A stretch of 64,000 nucleotides of DNA from Datisca glomerata (lineage: Eukaryota; Streptophyta; Magnoliopsida; Cucurbitales; Datiscaceae): contig QANY01005401.1 in assembly GCA_003255025.1 (NCBI GenBank), positions 598,995 to 662,994 on the forward strand, read 5' to 3'. Shown here one piece after another: positions 1 to 12,000 of the stretch (positions are counted from its first letter, which is position 1; each line of letters opens with the position of its first letter). The notes under the pieces were generated by a model. It was not told the DNA's origin and made no database searches. It saw only the letters and a list, made by a program, of their open reading frames with translations. Position numbers and translations under genes: made by a program.

Positions 1-604
1 GAACACTACACAAGTGAACTCGAGAATAAAGCCAAGAAATGAATGCAATGGAAATAGTAAAGAAATGAATGTGACAAGTTTGCATGGAAAGAATGTAATG
101 AAACATATAAAACGAAAGCAAATGGAAAACAAAGCGATAAAATGATTATAAAGCGTAGGACAAACACAAATGTTTAAAATGGAATTGAATGCGCATGTGT
201 TTGCTAAGTTTGTGTAAGATTTTACTTACTGGGCTTTTAGCTCATTCCATTGTTTCTTAATATTTCTAAGTGAGGAGTAATTGCGGGAGGACACCTTGTG
301 GGTGAACTCGACTCGGTAAAATATTTTGAATAAGGATTTCAAACAATTGCTTTGTAATTAAATATTCTTTATTTTGACATTTTAGCTTTAAAATATTGGT
401 TGCCGATTGATTATGTTTATGCTGCTATTTTTATTATTTAAGTACTTTGAATTCAATATTTGCTAAATTTGAATAAATGATTTGATCAAGTTATGTTTTT
501 AAATTATGTTACATTTTTCAAGATTTAATGTTTAATTAATGTTAAAGAGGTTAACACTTCCTAAAATTTAATCAATAAGGTATTTTTAGTTTTCGGGTGT
601 TACA
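1..604 (+). repeat. 3'-terminal 604 bp of a large gypsy-type LTR (window-truncated)
   Basis: This stretch matches, position by position with scattered changes, the last 600 bp of the complete LTR at 53243-55705. Both share a run starting near ACACAAGTGA and both end in GGGTGTTACA. The left part lies outside the window, so I cannot tell whether it is a solo LTR or one end of an element. No primer-binding site follows at 605, which suggests genomic flank rather than element interior. Confidence 0.8.
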
Positions 605-842
605 AAGCATTTTTGTGCTTCTTAAAACTTTGGGAGGGACCTAGTTAACGGTCAACGACTTTGACGGCTCAGTCAACTCGGCTCCGACCGGGTTGACTCG
701 TCTCAACTCAATTTTTTTGGCAACAATCTTCTGGCGGCATGTGGCGGCGCATCTAAACTCTAATCATGCCGATTTTGGAGGCGGCAGAATCCTCTCGTCG
801 AGACCTTCAGTTTGATATATTATAGAGTATACTTTCCAACAA
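605..842 (-). mobile_element. Leader of a truncated copia element
   Basis: On the minus strand this follows the primer-binding site at 843-854 and should be the untranslated leader of a copia-type element. It is cut off at 604 by the gypsy-type LTR. It is more GC-rich than its surroundings and codes for nothing I recognise. Confidence 0.45.
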
Positions 843-854
843 GCTCTCATACCA
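843..854 (-). other. Primer-binding site (initiator-Met tRNA type)
   Basis: The minus strand reads TGGTATGAGAGC, one base from the usual plant copia site TGGTATCAGAGC. It sits 3 bp from the end of the LTR at 858-1290, as expected for a 5' LTR on the minus strand. Confidence 0.7.
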
Positions 855-857
855 CTT

Positions 858-1290
858 TGTTAGAAATGAAACACTCACACAAATAACTTTTATTCAAACT
901 CAAACAAATATTACAAGAACACTCTTAATCAACACACTTCAAGGTACTGCAACTTACACTCCCTTATAAGATTTTTCTTTTTCACTCATTTAGAAGCTCT
1001 TACTCTTCTTAATACCTAAACCAAAGTGGGGAGGGGTATTTATACTACTTACAAACAATCCTACACCACACAAATAAAATGATCCAAACTAATAATAATC
1101 ATATACTCCATTCTTCTACAACCTTCTAATAATATTTTAGGTTACTAAATGATTCACATGCACAGTTATCAAGCTCTAAAAGATTCTAGGTAGAATGCTT
1201 GTAGTTTTGGACCTTGATTATGGACTTGGACTCTAATTCGTTTGGGTTTGGGTTTGGTCTCCCATGATGGATCAAGTTTATGATCCAACA
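858..1290 (-). repeat. Copia-type 5' LTR, 433 bp
   Basis: On the minus strand it starts TGTTGGATCA and ends TTTCTAACA, with TG...CA termini, and is followed by the primer-binding site at 843-854. No partner LTR of the family is present in the window. A short inverted repeat (GGATCA/TGATCC) lies at its 5' end. Confidence 0.7.
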
Positions 1291-3090
1291 AATACTACAC
1301 ATTCACGTCATATTTGAAAACATCAGTCTATACACATGTGAGATGGTAACACAAGATAGCATGGTAACAACATTCGTAATGTAAGACTACGCATTTGAGT
1401 TTGAACTCAAGTGACATTCATCGTGATTTTCCATTGGAGAGTTCATCTATATGTTTATGTTAGTAAATAAAAAAAAATTTGGGTTCTAAGAAGAATATAT
1501 ATATTGTTCACTGTTTCAAGTTTTGTAATTTTCTCTTTTTATTAATTATGAAGTGTGTGGATTAATTAAGATCTGTAATTGAATAATTATCTGGATAAAG
1601 GTCTCGTAGCCCTAAAGTGTACTAATGTGATAAGGGGTTTGGTTTTTTTAGTTAAAGTTAATGGTTCAAATTCTACCACTGACCTATTTCGGAAAAAAGG
1701 GCCAAAGTTTCAAAAATCAGATATTTGGGCCTATTCTAGTGTAGAATTATGTCTTACCCATTTGTTCAAATCATTCAAAATTGAAGTCAAACCCCCTCCC
1801 CCAAAACTCTCTCTTCTTCGTTCTCTCTCCAACGAAACTCTGTCTTCTTCGTCACTCCACTGGTTCTCTCTCTCTCCCCCGCCCCCCCCCCCCCCCCCCC
1901 CNNNNCCCCCCCCCCCTCACACACTCTCTCTACTGCTTTCTCTCTCTTATCTCTGTCTCGCACGCGGAGGGTTTCAGTGGATATCTTCATCTTTCTCCAA
2001 ATCATGTAAAATTTCTCCTTTAATTTTAGTGTTATCTCCTTAATTTAAAGTTTTTTTTGTCTCTGATTGATATGAAGCAGTAATTTTGAGAGAGTAGATG
2101 TCTGCATTCCATCGATTTTCAGTTTGAGGGTTCTTTCATATGATGATTTTGCCTCTAAGTTAGAGAGATTCTTGTCTTCTTGCATTTGTAGTAAAATTTG
2201 AGCCTCGTTTTGATGGGTTTCTTCTAAAATCCACAACTTTCCATTATTTTCTTCTACCTAGATAATAGCCCGTCATCAATGAGCAATAAGACTATGTTTC
2301 TATATAATTCAAAACTATCAACAAAATCGACAGATATTGTACCTCCATCACTGACCTCAGATGTACCTAGATAAGTATGCATAAAATGTATGCAGTTACA
2401 TATGTAGTTATGTTCAATATGGGATTTAATGAAAACAATGTGCTAATGTGCTAAGAGATTAAAGATGACATACCTTCAAACTTATAATAGCTTCCCATAG
2501 TCCTAGCTACTACTGCCTGTTTTCCTTTTAACACGTACAATTGGGTGGGTGGGGTTTGTTTAGGTTTATATTCAATGGAATTTGGTTGGCATATTTTACT
2601 TATCAGATTTTTTCTTGATTTTTTGTCAGGTTTAAGTCACTTAAGTTCTTAATGATTCAATATATTTTAAATTGATCTACGAACATACAAATACTAGCAA
2701 TAACACCATTCAATAAATCTAGTTTATTGCAGAAAGTTATGTGGTTGAACTCTTTGTCAGAAAGTTATGTAACAAGATATATAGTTTATTGCGCCATTCA
2801 AGATCTTAATGCCATCAGAAGCAATTGTTTGATATCAAGTTGCCAAAGTAAGACATAGTATAGTTAATAATATAATATCATAGAGTAAGACACAACAACT
2901 TGTCTCTTTATAAAATGCAACTCCTAGACTTTGAAATCTCTCTTGTCCGGTTGTATCCCATATTTTAAACTGTTTTAATTAAGGCTTGAACTATTTTGTG
3001 AAGGGTTAAATTTGTTTTATACTTATTAACTATGTACGTGAATCTTATGCTCTCTTAATGCACAATTCACTCCTACTTTGCATGTTCTAG
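1291..3090. other. Intergenic, no gene recognised; contains C-tract with gap
   Basis: AT-rich DNA without a recognisable coding region. A CT-rich stretch (about 1795-1945) contains a C homopolymer at about 1875-1916, interrupted by four unknown bases at 1902-1905. The short reading frames here are low-complexity Ser/Leu/Pro and are not credible proteins. Confidence 0.6.
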
Positions 3091-3097
3091 TTAAAAT

Positions 3098-3164
3098 AAA
3101 ATGCCTCCCAAGCTCATACTGATTTCTTCACTTATAGAAAATGCCTCCCAAGCTCATACTGATT
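3098..3164. repeat. Short tandem duplication (26-bp core, period 40)
   Basis: The core starting AAATGCCTCCCAAGC occurs at 3098-3123 and again at 3138-3163, identical in both copies, separated by 14 bp. Confidence 0.85.
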
Positions 3165-3301
3165 GTGGTATATAACTCTCTAAACACAACCTTCCTTTCA
3201 CATCCTACCAAAGGAAAGTGTATCTTGATTTGCTAAGACCATTGACACACATGCTGCCTTTATTGCTGAACTCAGTAGACTTCTACTCAACTCGAACATC
3301 T

Positions 3302-3385
3302 GTGACTCTTAAGAATGTATGGCAATACAAGATAGAGAAGATCGTGACTCTTAAGAATGTATGGCAATACAGGATAGAGAAGATC
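3302..3385. repeat. 42-bp tandem duplication
   Basis: Two adjacent copies starting GTGACTCTTAAGAATG (3302-3343 and 3344-3385) differ by one visible base (CAAGATAG versus CAGGATAG), so the duplication is recent. Confidence 0.9.
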
Positions 3386-3819
3386 CAGTAACGGGAAAAC
3401 GGGTAAGGATTTTATCTGATAAATGATGTTAGATTACTGCTTTTTTACATGTATCTCATGAGGTTCTTTCTCATCTAACATGACTAATTGTAGAATATTC
3501 ACTCTCAAGTTTATTGAGTTCCGTTTCAGAGGACTCGACTTATTATTGTGTACCTAGAAAAGAATGGAGTCTTTTCACAGAAAGATTGCTATAGACTTAT
3601 TTATTCGTAAAAAACAATTATTGCTACTTGAAGTGTATTCAAAATGATTGTTAAATATGGATATTAAAATTTAGCATTTGGGTATTTGTAGTACTTTTGT
3701 GTATAATTGACAATATAAGGTACTTAATGTGATATATGTGCTTAAGGATTCACTTCTTGTTTGGACAGTTAATCTACTTAATGTGTTATCTACTTCGATT
3801 CTGAACATTTTAAAATGAA

Positions 3820-4195
3820 GAAGGCAAGATCTACCTAGACAGACCAAGTAGATTTTATAATCTAATTTCGGAAAGCAAGTAAAGTTTTTTATTCTTGATA
3901 ATTCAAATTGTAGAAGGCAAAATCTACTTTGTTATACCAAGTAGATTTTATAATCTAATTGATCTAAGCAAGTTAAGTTTTCGATTTTAGACAATTTAAA
4001 CTGTAGAAGGAAAAATCTACTTGGTCAGACCAAGTAGATTTTATGTTCTACTTGCTCTGAATAAGTAAATTTTACGACTATGGACAATTCAAATTGTAGA
4101 AGGCAAAATCTACTCGATCAGAAAAGTACAATTCTAAATGTTACAACACTTACTGAAATTATCAACTATACACAGGTACAAAAAAAGTACAACTT
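3820..4195. repeat. Tandem array (~93-bp period) of hairpin-forming units
   Basis: The marker GAAGG(C/A)AA(G/A)ATCTAC recurs at about 3820, 3914, 4006 and 4099. Units 1-3 carry an inverted repeat pairing AAATCTAC with GTAGATTT. In unit 3 it is perfect, with arms AAATCTACTTGGTC and GACCAAGTAGATTT around a single A (4013-4041). Unit 4 is degenerate. No coding region is recognisable. Confidence 0.85.
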
Positions 4196-4318
4196 CAATA
4201 GCCTAAAGCTTTTTGTCACAACACTTATATTCATCACTCAAAGGAAAACTTTTTGTCATTCTTTTTTCGTACACTTGACTATTTCCATATAGCCTAAAGC
4301 CAAATATAAAACAGATAT

Positions 4319-4500
4319 TCACTACTATAAAATTATTTTTTAATGACGTGGATTTTCGTTGTTAAAAATCAAAGACGACGGATAATCACCAGTCGTCTTA
4401 AAGTGTGTCCTAAAAATCACATATTTTTTATGACGAGTACAAAAATGATGATTGTTCCAGACACCGTCGTCTTCAAACTCACAAGAATATTATCGTCTTG
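4319..4500 (+). mobile_element. CACTA-like terminal fragment
   Basis: It begins CACTACTATAAAA, close to plant CACTA (En/Spm) terminal repeats. It is followed by short direct and inverted GACGACGG / CCGTCGTC and GTCGTCTT motifs of subterminal-repeat type. No transposase and no matching second terminus were seen, so this is at best a fragment or a small non-autonomous derivative. Confidence 0.4.
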
Positions 4501-4562
4501 ATTGATTACTTTTAATTCTTGAAATATTTCATCAATTGTTTCAGTCTTAGAATCTAAACCTA

Positions 4563-4795
4563 TACCAAGTAGATTTTATAATCTAATTGATCTAAGCAAG
4601 TTAAGTTTTCGATTTTAGACAATTTAAATTGTAGATTTTATAATCTACTTGCTCTGAGTAAGTAAATTTTACGACTATGGACAATTCAAATTGTAAAAGG
4701 CAAAATCTACTCGGTCAGAAAAGTACAATTCTAAATGTTACAACACTTACCGAAATTATCAACTATACACAATTACAAAAAAAGTACAACTCCAA
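4563..4795. repeat. Second copy of the hairpin array segment
   Basis: It directly repeats about 3937-4195, including TTAAGTTTTCGATTTTAGAC and ACAATTCTAAATGTTACAAC. One hairpin segment of roughly 35 bp is missing. The two copies flank the CACTA-like fragment. Confidence 0.85.
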
Positions 4796-6300
4796 AAGCA
4801 TTTACATTAAAAATCCATAAGTTACAACCATTCTGAATATAATTCTCAATCCAAACATCTAAATTGTCAAATAAGGGAGAACGTTTCTTCTTCTTGCATA
4901 TGAGATGTTTCTTTTTCTAAACATTGTAAATATTATATAAAAGAAGGGAGGATGTTCCTTCTTGTATATGTGATACTCTTACACCCCTAGCATGTTGCAA
5001 AGGAACTCAATAAGCATTAGGAGAACTCAATAAGCATTAGGAAAAATGAAGTTAAATTTTCTAAAATTAAATTCTTTAGACATGATTCATAAGCATGACA
5101 CCAAAAAGAAATCAGAAAGAGAGACACAGAGAGAGGACATAAGCATGACACTAAAAACAGTAACTTCCAAAGCCCATCAAAAGCTTGAGGAAAGAAACAT
5201 AACCGTCTACTAAGACACCCACCTCACCAATGTATCCGAACAATCTCAGAACCAAAACCCATAAAGAAAAACCAATCATTAAAACAATCTAGATAATCTT
5301 AACACTCCTAACCTGTAAATAAAAACTCAACCCAAAGTGAAGTGGAATCAACCAAATTGCCACCAAACCCAATTGTTCTACCACATTCTCAAACATTTCA
5401 ATAAACTTAAGTAAAAGTGTAAACAACAAAGAACATTCATAAATTTACAATTTACTTAATACAATTCATTTTATAATTAGATATTTTTCTTAACACATGA
5501 ATTTACTGATGAAACTTCTAACTCACTCAACATATATATAATATTTCAGACTTAAAACTTTATATGAAAATTTGAAAATTTATAAATATAAAGAGAGAAC
5601 ACTATAGAATACATATTTCATGCTTTACACAGCAACTAGAACCACGAGTGCATGTTGTATTTTCTTACTTACAGTAGCATATCTATTTCACACGAAAACC
5701 CTAATCTTTTACAGTTCAAGATGATTACTTACTTGTAATGGCTTCATGATCATGAAATTCTCTAATCAATGTCTTAATCTTTACACATTAACATCTCTTG
5801 AATATTTATCAAAGAGAAGAAACATACACTCTTGAGTGAGGGGATAATTTACTTCAATCAAGAAATTTGGAGATTTTCTCACCAAAATGCTAGGTCACGG
5901 ACGATGGAGTCACGGTAGTGGTGGAGAAGATGGAGTTCAACATAATTAGGCATTGACGAGCTTGGTGTTAAAGAGAGAGTGTGTTTGTGAGAGAGAGATG
6001 GTGGTCAAGGAGTAAACCAGCGAAGATTTCCATTTGTAGAGATAAGAGACGAAGTCAGGAAAGTTTTTTGGGTTGGACTTATTTTTAATTGAAGGGTCGA
6101 AAAGACTTTTTCTAGGTAAAAAAAGTCTTGGTCTCAGGAAAAATCATTACATGAACCTTTTGTCTAGAATGCATTTTCAAATGTACATTTCGTACAAAAA
6201 AAAACCCATTTTTTAACCATTCTTGAGTTTTATTATAATTTTTTTATTAAAATTATATTATAAATTTTAAAAAGAATAAAACAATCCAAATCACTGCCCT
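4796..6300. other. Intergenic, no gene recognised
   Basis: AT-rich DNA with no supported coding region. A 20-bp tandem repeat (AACTCAATAAGCATTAGGA) lies at about 5005-5045. A GA-rich patch follows at about 5965-6000. Confidence 0.5.
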
Positions 6301-6580
6301 TAAAATATAAACGTGTAATTTAATCAATTAACTAACACAACTTATCAGATTATTCTTGAGCTTTAGCTCCATATCAAGTATGGTAAATACAAATATGTGG
6401 AGGCAACATTCCGGATAATAGGTTGACTGACAGTTACCAGTACCATTACCAACAAGCTGAAGTTTTTCATATTAAGAACTACGGTTATCTAACGACAGAT
6501 GGCGCAGTAAAGTCGCGCGTTCACGTTTGTACATGAAGCTCACCGTTGCTTGGGTGATGCTACGAGGTTCGAAAGGTGGC

Positions 6581-6609
6581 GCATATTCTTTTTATTATTA
6601 TGGATATTC
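6581..6609. promoter_or_regulatory. Paired P1BS (PHR1-binding) motifs upstream of the phosphatase
   Basis: Two matches to the palindromic consensus GNATATNC occur: GCATATTC at 6581-6588 and GGATATTC at 6602-6609. Their centres are 21 bp apart, about two helical turns. They lie 187 and 166 bp before the phosphatase ATG. P1BS is the known target of PHR1-type MYB-CC factors in phosphate-starvation genes. That it works here is inferred from sequence and gene context. Confidence 0.6.
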
Positions 6610-6774
6610 GCCTAAACTTATATTTATCAGTGCGTTTGATTCAGTGGGATTTATTAAATCCTTGCCGAATGAAAGAAAAACAGGAAATGAAAGAAAACCT
6701 CATTGCGAAATGTGATTCTAATAGTTTCGGAGGTTTGGAATAACTGAGTGGTGGATTGGAAGAGGAAGACAAGG

Positions 6775-9700
6775 ATGGGAGTGAGATTGGGATGTACTGG
6801 ATTCGTGCTAATTGCAGCTGTGGGTTTGATTTTGAGTGTTGCAGAGGTTTGCAATGGCGGTCTGACTAGTAGTTTCGTTCGGAAAGATGATTTATCACTT
6901 GATATGCCATCGGACAGTGATGTCTTTAGGGTTCCACCCGGTTACAATGCCCCTCAACAGGTAATGTTTCATATTTTCTGCCTCTTCAATGTTCTTCTGC
7001 GTTGCTCTGTCTTATACTACTTATATTTGGGAATTGATATGTGAATTCCTGATTCCTGGTAGACTGAAGATGATTCCAAGAAATTGATAATTGAACTGAA
7101 TATGTATATTGTTGATATTTGTTTGCTTATATTCAATTTTATTTTTGAACATGTCTACTAGAAATTATGAATCCAGATAGCATAAAAATAATGAAATCAT
7201 AGATTAAGTAATTCAATCTCAAAATAAAGCTCTTGATAAATTTGTTATTAGTAATAAAGAAAATGCAAGAAATCTAACCAAATATTTAATAGAACAATCA
7301 ATTCCAGAAATTAAGGAGATATCAAAAGCGATGTTATTTATAGAAAATGATACTTTAAACAAACTCAAATGGTATAGAGCATTTTTTCAGACTAAAACTT
7401 GAGAATGACATTGTAATATTCCGCCTACGGCCCTAAATTAGATTGAGCCGCCCCTGCGTTCATAATCAGCCCTTTTGCTTTCCTAATCCTGTATACTATT
7501 TTCTGAACAAGCAAATGGACTCCTTTTGCAAGTTTGAGGTTAGATTTTCTGATATGAAGGTTTGTGTATGAAGGTTCATATAACACAAGGAGATCATGTG
7601 GGGAAGTGTGTAATTGTCTCTTGGGTTACATCAGATGAACCTGGTTCAAGCACTGTGTTTTACTGGTCTGATGACAGTGAAGCTAAAAACCAAGCTGATG
7701 GCTACTTTGTTACTTATAAGTACTTCAATTATACATCTGGTTATATTCATCACTGCACCATTAAGAATTTGGAGGTGCGTTCTCATCTTTCATTTACTTT
7801 GTATCGTGTTTTTATTTGTTAATATCGCATTCGAGATTTTGGTTGTGTTTACTAGAAGCGCTTTTATCCACTTAATTATTTAATATTCATCTTTGTATTA
7901 AACAATTTAATATACTTTGAAGCAATACTTATTTTTGGAAGCATGTTAGATAACACTTGATTTGGTGTTTTTTTTTTGTAGAAGTACTTCAAAATAACAA
8001 AGTATGTTTCAACCAGCATTTGTCAAATATATTTGATTTAAAGTAGTGTTTTCGTATGCATTAAAGTGATAGATGATCTTCAACTTAAACTGATTCTATC
8101 ACCACTGCAGTTTGATACCAAGTACTACTATGAGGTTGGTATTGGAAATACGACGCGTCGGTTTTGGTTTATAACTCCTCCTAGTGTTGGCCCTGATGTT
8201 CCCTACACTTTTGGCCTCATAGGTAAATAATTATATCTTGTGAAATCATCATTTTTATGTCACAAACTTCTGGACATTATTTACTTGTTAAATCCTTAGC
8301 ATCAAAGTGAATAGGTTTGGAAAATGCTATCTTGAAAAAAATTAGATATGTGCACTTCTTTTGGATTTTGTTTTGGGTTTCTCCTAATATTTGTCCAAAT
8401 CTCACTCTACATGCATCTTGAGCAGGGGATCTTGGTCAAACACATGATTCGAACAGGACACTTGCACATTATGAGTTAAACCCAACAAAAGGACAGACCG
8501 TCTTGTTTGTCGGGGACCTCTCTTATGCAGATGATTATCCATTTCATGACAACATGCGGTGGGATACATGGGGAAGATTTGTAGAAAGAAACGCGGCTTA
8601 TCAACCTTGGATTTGGACTGCTGGGAATCATGAACTTGATTTTGCTCCTGCAATCGTATGCATCCGTTACTTGTTTTATTCAGCAATTATAATATAATAC
8701 TAAGGAAACAACACTTTTCATTGCAGGGTGAAACTAAACCATTTAAGCCTTATAAGCACCGCTATCATGTGCCCTATAAGGCATCAAATAGCACATCTCC
8801 CCTTTGGTACTCCATTAAAAGAGCTTCATCATATATTATTGTTCTGTCCTCATACTCATCTTATGGTACGGTATTCTTTTTCTTTCTTTTTTCTTTTGGT
8901 AGTTCAAAGTTTTGCTTTATCTGTTAAATATATGGTATTTGCTTAAATACAAAGCAGCCAGAGGCAAATTTATAATAAAAAACAACTTGTTGTTCCTGGG
9001 CACGATCAAAATGAAAACCTTAAAGACTTGAATGCAAGTTTATATTGTAGCATGGAGACCTCTTACTCAATTCCCTAATATCTCAAATTCTTGATCTCAA
9101 GAGCCCCTCAGAGTATTAGCTTATACTTGACGCTTTTATTTGCAGGGAAATACACTCCTCAATACAAGTGGCTAGAGAAGGAATTGCCTAAAGTAAACAG
9201 GACAGAGACTCCATGGCTCATAGTGATTATGCATTGTCCATTGTACAGTAGTTATGTGCATCATTATATGGAAGGTGAAAGCATGAGAGTGATGTACGAG
9301 GCATGGTTTGTTGAGTATAAAGTTGATGTCGTCTTTGCTGGTCATGTTCACGCCTACGAACGATCTGTACGTATGGAATTTCTTCTGTTTATCTTCAATT
9401 CAACATCGTTATCTCTTGATATAATCAATGGAAAATTTCTCTGACATCTCTTCTAGTTTAAAATATGACATGTAAGTCCATTATGTTAAAAATATGTTAA
9501 TTTAGGTGTGAAGCGATAAGATTATCGCTATAACCGATCTAACTATTTTTTCTATCTTAACCAGAAAAGAATTTATTTTTGCACCTAAATTAGGTGAATC
9601 GTGTTTGAACATGAAACTGATTGATTCTAACGTTTTCAAAATAAAAAAAAAAGCAAGCGGTAGTTTTTGTATTACATGATATTTAAACGGAGTTAGTTTG

Positions 9701-10301
9701 AGATTTAGCGGTTTTAAATTTTATTGTTCGTCACAGAAACCTAACTAGAAGAGAGGTCAGATGCATTTTTCAAACTAGATGAGTCTCGTATCATCTAAGC
9801 GAGAACTATAAGGAGTCAAATGAATTTTCCGTACAGTCAATACACGTATTTACTGTTTTTTTTCAATTGCAGGAACGTATATCGAATATCGCATACACTA
9901 TAGTGAATGGGATATGTACTCCTATACGTGACAAATACGCCCCGGTTTACATAACCATTGGAGATGGAGGAAATCTAGAAGGATTAGTAACTGAGTACGT
10001 ATTATGATGAATGATAATCTTGCAATGAAGCACTTTGATCTCAAAATCTGCAGATTTTTGCTTCTGCTGATTAGTAATGTATCCGACTTACAGGATGACA
10101 GAGCCACAGCCAAGCTACTCAGCTTTTCGTGAACCAAGCTTTGGTCATGGAATTTTTGACATAAAGAACAGGACTCATGCTTACTTTGGTTGGCACCGAA
10201 ATCAGGATGGATACGCCGTTGAAGCTGATTCTTTGTGGTTGCAGAACAGATACTGGACCTGGAGTGCAGCACTGGAAGAATCATCCTTAGCAGCATTATG
10301 A
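6775..10301 (+). CDS. Purple acid phosphatase, plant group Ia (secreted/vacuolar)
   Basis: Exons: 6775-6960, 7574-7774, 8111-8222, 8426-8655, 8727-8865, 9146-9366, 9873-9994, 10094-10301. All junctions are GT-AG and phases agree, giving 472 aa, the usual length for high-molecular-weight plant purple acid phosphatases. These are dinuclear metal phosphomonoesterases that release phosphate from organic esters. Residues 1-28 form a signal peptide. All five metal-binding blocks are present: GDLG (Asp168), GDLSY (Asp197, Tyr200), GNHE (Asn234), VIMH (His319) and GHVH (His356, His358). Cys378 in NGICTP matches the inter-subunit disulfide Cys of kidney bean PAP. Closest family by memory is the PAP10/PAP12 group; I do not assign a number. 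The ATG at 6775 is chosen because it begins the signal peptide. Two P1BS motifs lie upstream. The gene looks intact. Confidence 0.95.
7190..7420 (+). other. Coding-like island in phosphatase intron 1, unidentified
   Basis: One frame stays open for about 58 codons (roughly 7218-7400, including [10 protein letters not shown] and [10 protein letters not shown]) and then stops. It is not part of the phosphatase and I do not recognise the family. It may be a transposable-element relic or chance. Confidence 0.25.
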
Positions 10302-10838
10302 AATAGTGGCACTCTTTGATTCTTGACTATTCCATAATGACACCCATGAGCATTAATACTAGTTGTAATCATTGACAAAGGGTGTTGTAATCCTAGTAGA
10401 ATTTGCAATGTTTGCAGATGAAAGTTGGCGTCTTTAAATTACCACTTGTGGGTCTTATATAAGATGATTCAAGGATTTAGATAATTCTACTACTGTACTC
10501 TACTCGATCGTGATCGTTATGTAAATGAAATGATTTGCCATTCATGTTGTCCTCAAGAGCAAAGGTAAAGCAGAAAAAATCCAGCATACATGATTGTTTT
10601 TTTCTCCATGTCCAAAAAACCCATAATCAGATAGATAAGCTGAGGTTGAAATTAATTAATAGTTATTATGAAATAGTCAAAATTCCAACCCTTTTGATCA
10701 GAGAGCAAAAGTTTAGAAGCTTTATAAGTGAGGCACTTATAAACTTTCAATTATGAAAAGACTGGTCATTGCCCATTGGTCATGAATATGAATTCTTCGA
10801 AGTTCCTCATAGGCTGAAAAAGTACAATACAATAAAAG

Positions 10839-10871
<33 letters not shown>

Positions 10872-11355
10872 AACAGTAACCATATTTGTACTAGAAAGTT
10901 ACCTTTTTGAAATGACGCAAAGACACAGACGGCATGAAAGCAGAACAGTAACCATAATAACACCAAAACTTGAGAAACAGATGAATGGGAAACATTGGAC
11001 AACATGAAAAAGTCATCAACAGCCAGAAATTTTTTTAAATTGGCAGTTTATTAAGAAGATTTCGACTGTGTCTAAGAAAAAAAACAGAGTATTTCTTTTC
11101 TGGTCGTCCACACACTGTCCAAATGAGCAAAAGAAAAGAAGAATCATGTGTAGGATTCCTAGCCAGAAACATTATTTGGTTTGCTTTTCTATATTGCATA
11201 AATACTATATATACAATAGAACACATAGTTTTATACACATGAGAATCCTACACCTAAAATTAATCCCAATTCCTAAGGAAGATCGAGAAATGGAACTCCA
11301 CACTTAGTGATCATCAATATAAGCTTATATATAATCAGACATATATAGGTTTGCT
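10302..11355. other. Tail-to-tail intergenic region; (AT)n microsatellite
   Basis: It separates the 3' ends of the phosphatase (+) and the DREB2D-like gene (-), so it should hold both 3' UTRs. An AT dinucleotide run lies at about 10845-10870. No further gene is supported. Confidence 0.6.
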
Positions 11356-12000
11356 CTACATGCACCATTGCAAAGTATCACAGCCAGTATTGTTATCTAC
11401 CAAATTGCCACCAAAAATCCCCTGTTCTTGTTCTTCCATTACTGGTAAATCTAAAGACATTGCAGCCTCTGCCCATATAGAATCATCAAAGCTAAAGCTC
11501 ATATTCCTCCAGATTCCTTCAATCCCTCCTTCTTCAATCTCACCAAACTCCATTTTCTTCTTCTTCTCCACTTCTTCTCCTTGAGACTCATCAGAAAAAG
11601 ACGTTAGTTCCTCAGTACTACCGGAAAACTGAGTTTCATTACTTAACGAGAAAACAGAGCCTGAATTTTGCAAGATTTGAGATTGGGGTTTTCCCATTTG
11701 GGTCATCTGGGTATTTGCGGATTTGCCTGGAAGGTTGAGTTTTGCATCAGAGCCGTAGAGTTTACGAGCGGCGGAATCATAGGCCAAGGCAGCTTCATGG
11801 GCAGTATCAAATGTGCCAAGCCAAAGACGTGCGCCTCTATTGGGTTCACGTATTTCAGCTACCCATTTTCCCCAAGTTCTCTGTCTTACACCTTTGTAAG
11901 TACAACTTGCATTCTCTGGGCCTCCTTTGCCTCTCATGCAACCTTTTCTTGAGCTTGTCTGTGCAGCCTTCGCCTGCTTCCTCTGCTGGCCATGATCCAT
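11356..12000 (-). CDS. DREB2D: DREB subfamily A-2 (DREB2D-like) AP2/ERF transcription factor
   Basis: Single exon, 214 aa, nuclear DNA-binding protein. The AP2/ERF domain spans about residues 35-91 ([20 protein letters not shown] ... KLNLP). Val47 and Glu52 are the Val14/Glu19 pair that marks DREB proteins, which bind DRE/CRT elements with core CCGAC. Just before it, residues 17-29 ([13 protein letters not shown]) are the basic motif typical of DREB2 proteins. The acidic C-terminal region contains [15 protein letters not shown], like the C-terminal block I remember from Arabidopsis DREB2D. I chose the ATG at 12000; the frame is open further upstream but only with non-ATG codons. DREB2 genes usually respond to drought, salt or heat. 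The symbol is by resemblance, not proven orthology. No defects seen. Confidence 0.9.
   Translation of the reverse strand: MDHGQQRKQAKAAQTSSRKGCMRGKGGPENASCTYKGVRQRTWGKWVAEIREPNRGARLWLGTFDTAHEAALAYDSAARKLYGSDAKLNLPGKSANTQMTQMGKPQSQILQNSGSVFSLSNETQFSGSTEELTSFSDESQGEEVEKKKKMEFGEIEEGGIEGIWRNMSFSFDDSIWAEAAMSLDLPVMEEQEQGIFGGNLVDNNTGCDTLQWCM

Noticed and set aside
1600..1690. tRNA-like stretch with GGTTCAAATTC (B-box-like)
   Set aside because: No cloverleaf can be drawn with a paired acceptor stem, and the A-box part is poor. At most a degraded SINE.
1579..2043. 154-residue reading frame on the plus strand
   Set aside because: It crosses the CT/C-tract and unknown bases, has low-complexity Ser/Pro/Leu content and no recognisable domain.
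6748..6774. Earlier start for the phosphatase
   Set aside because: The upstream in-frame codon is GTG. The ATG at 6775 gives a clean signal peptide.
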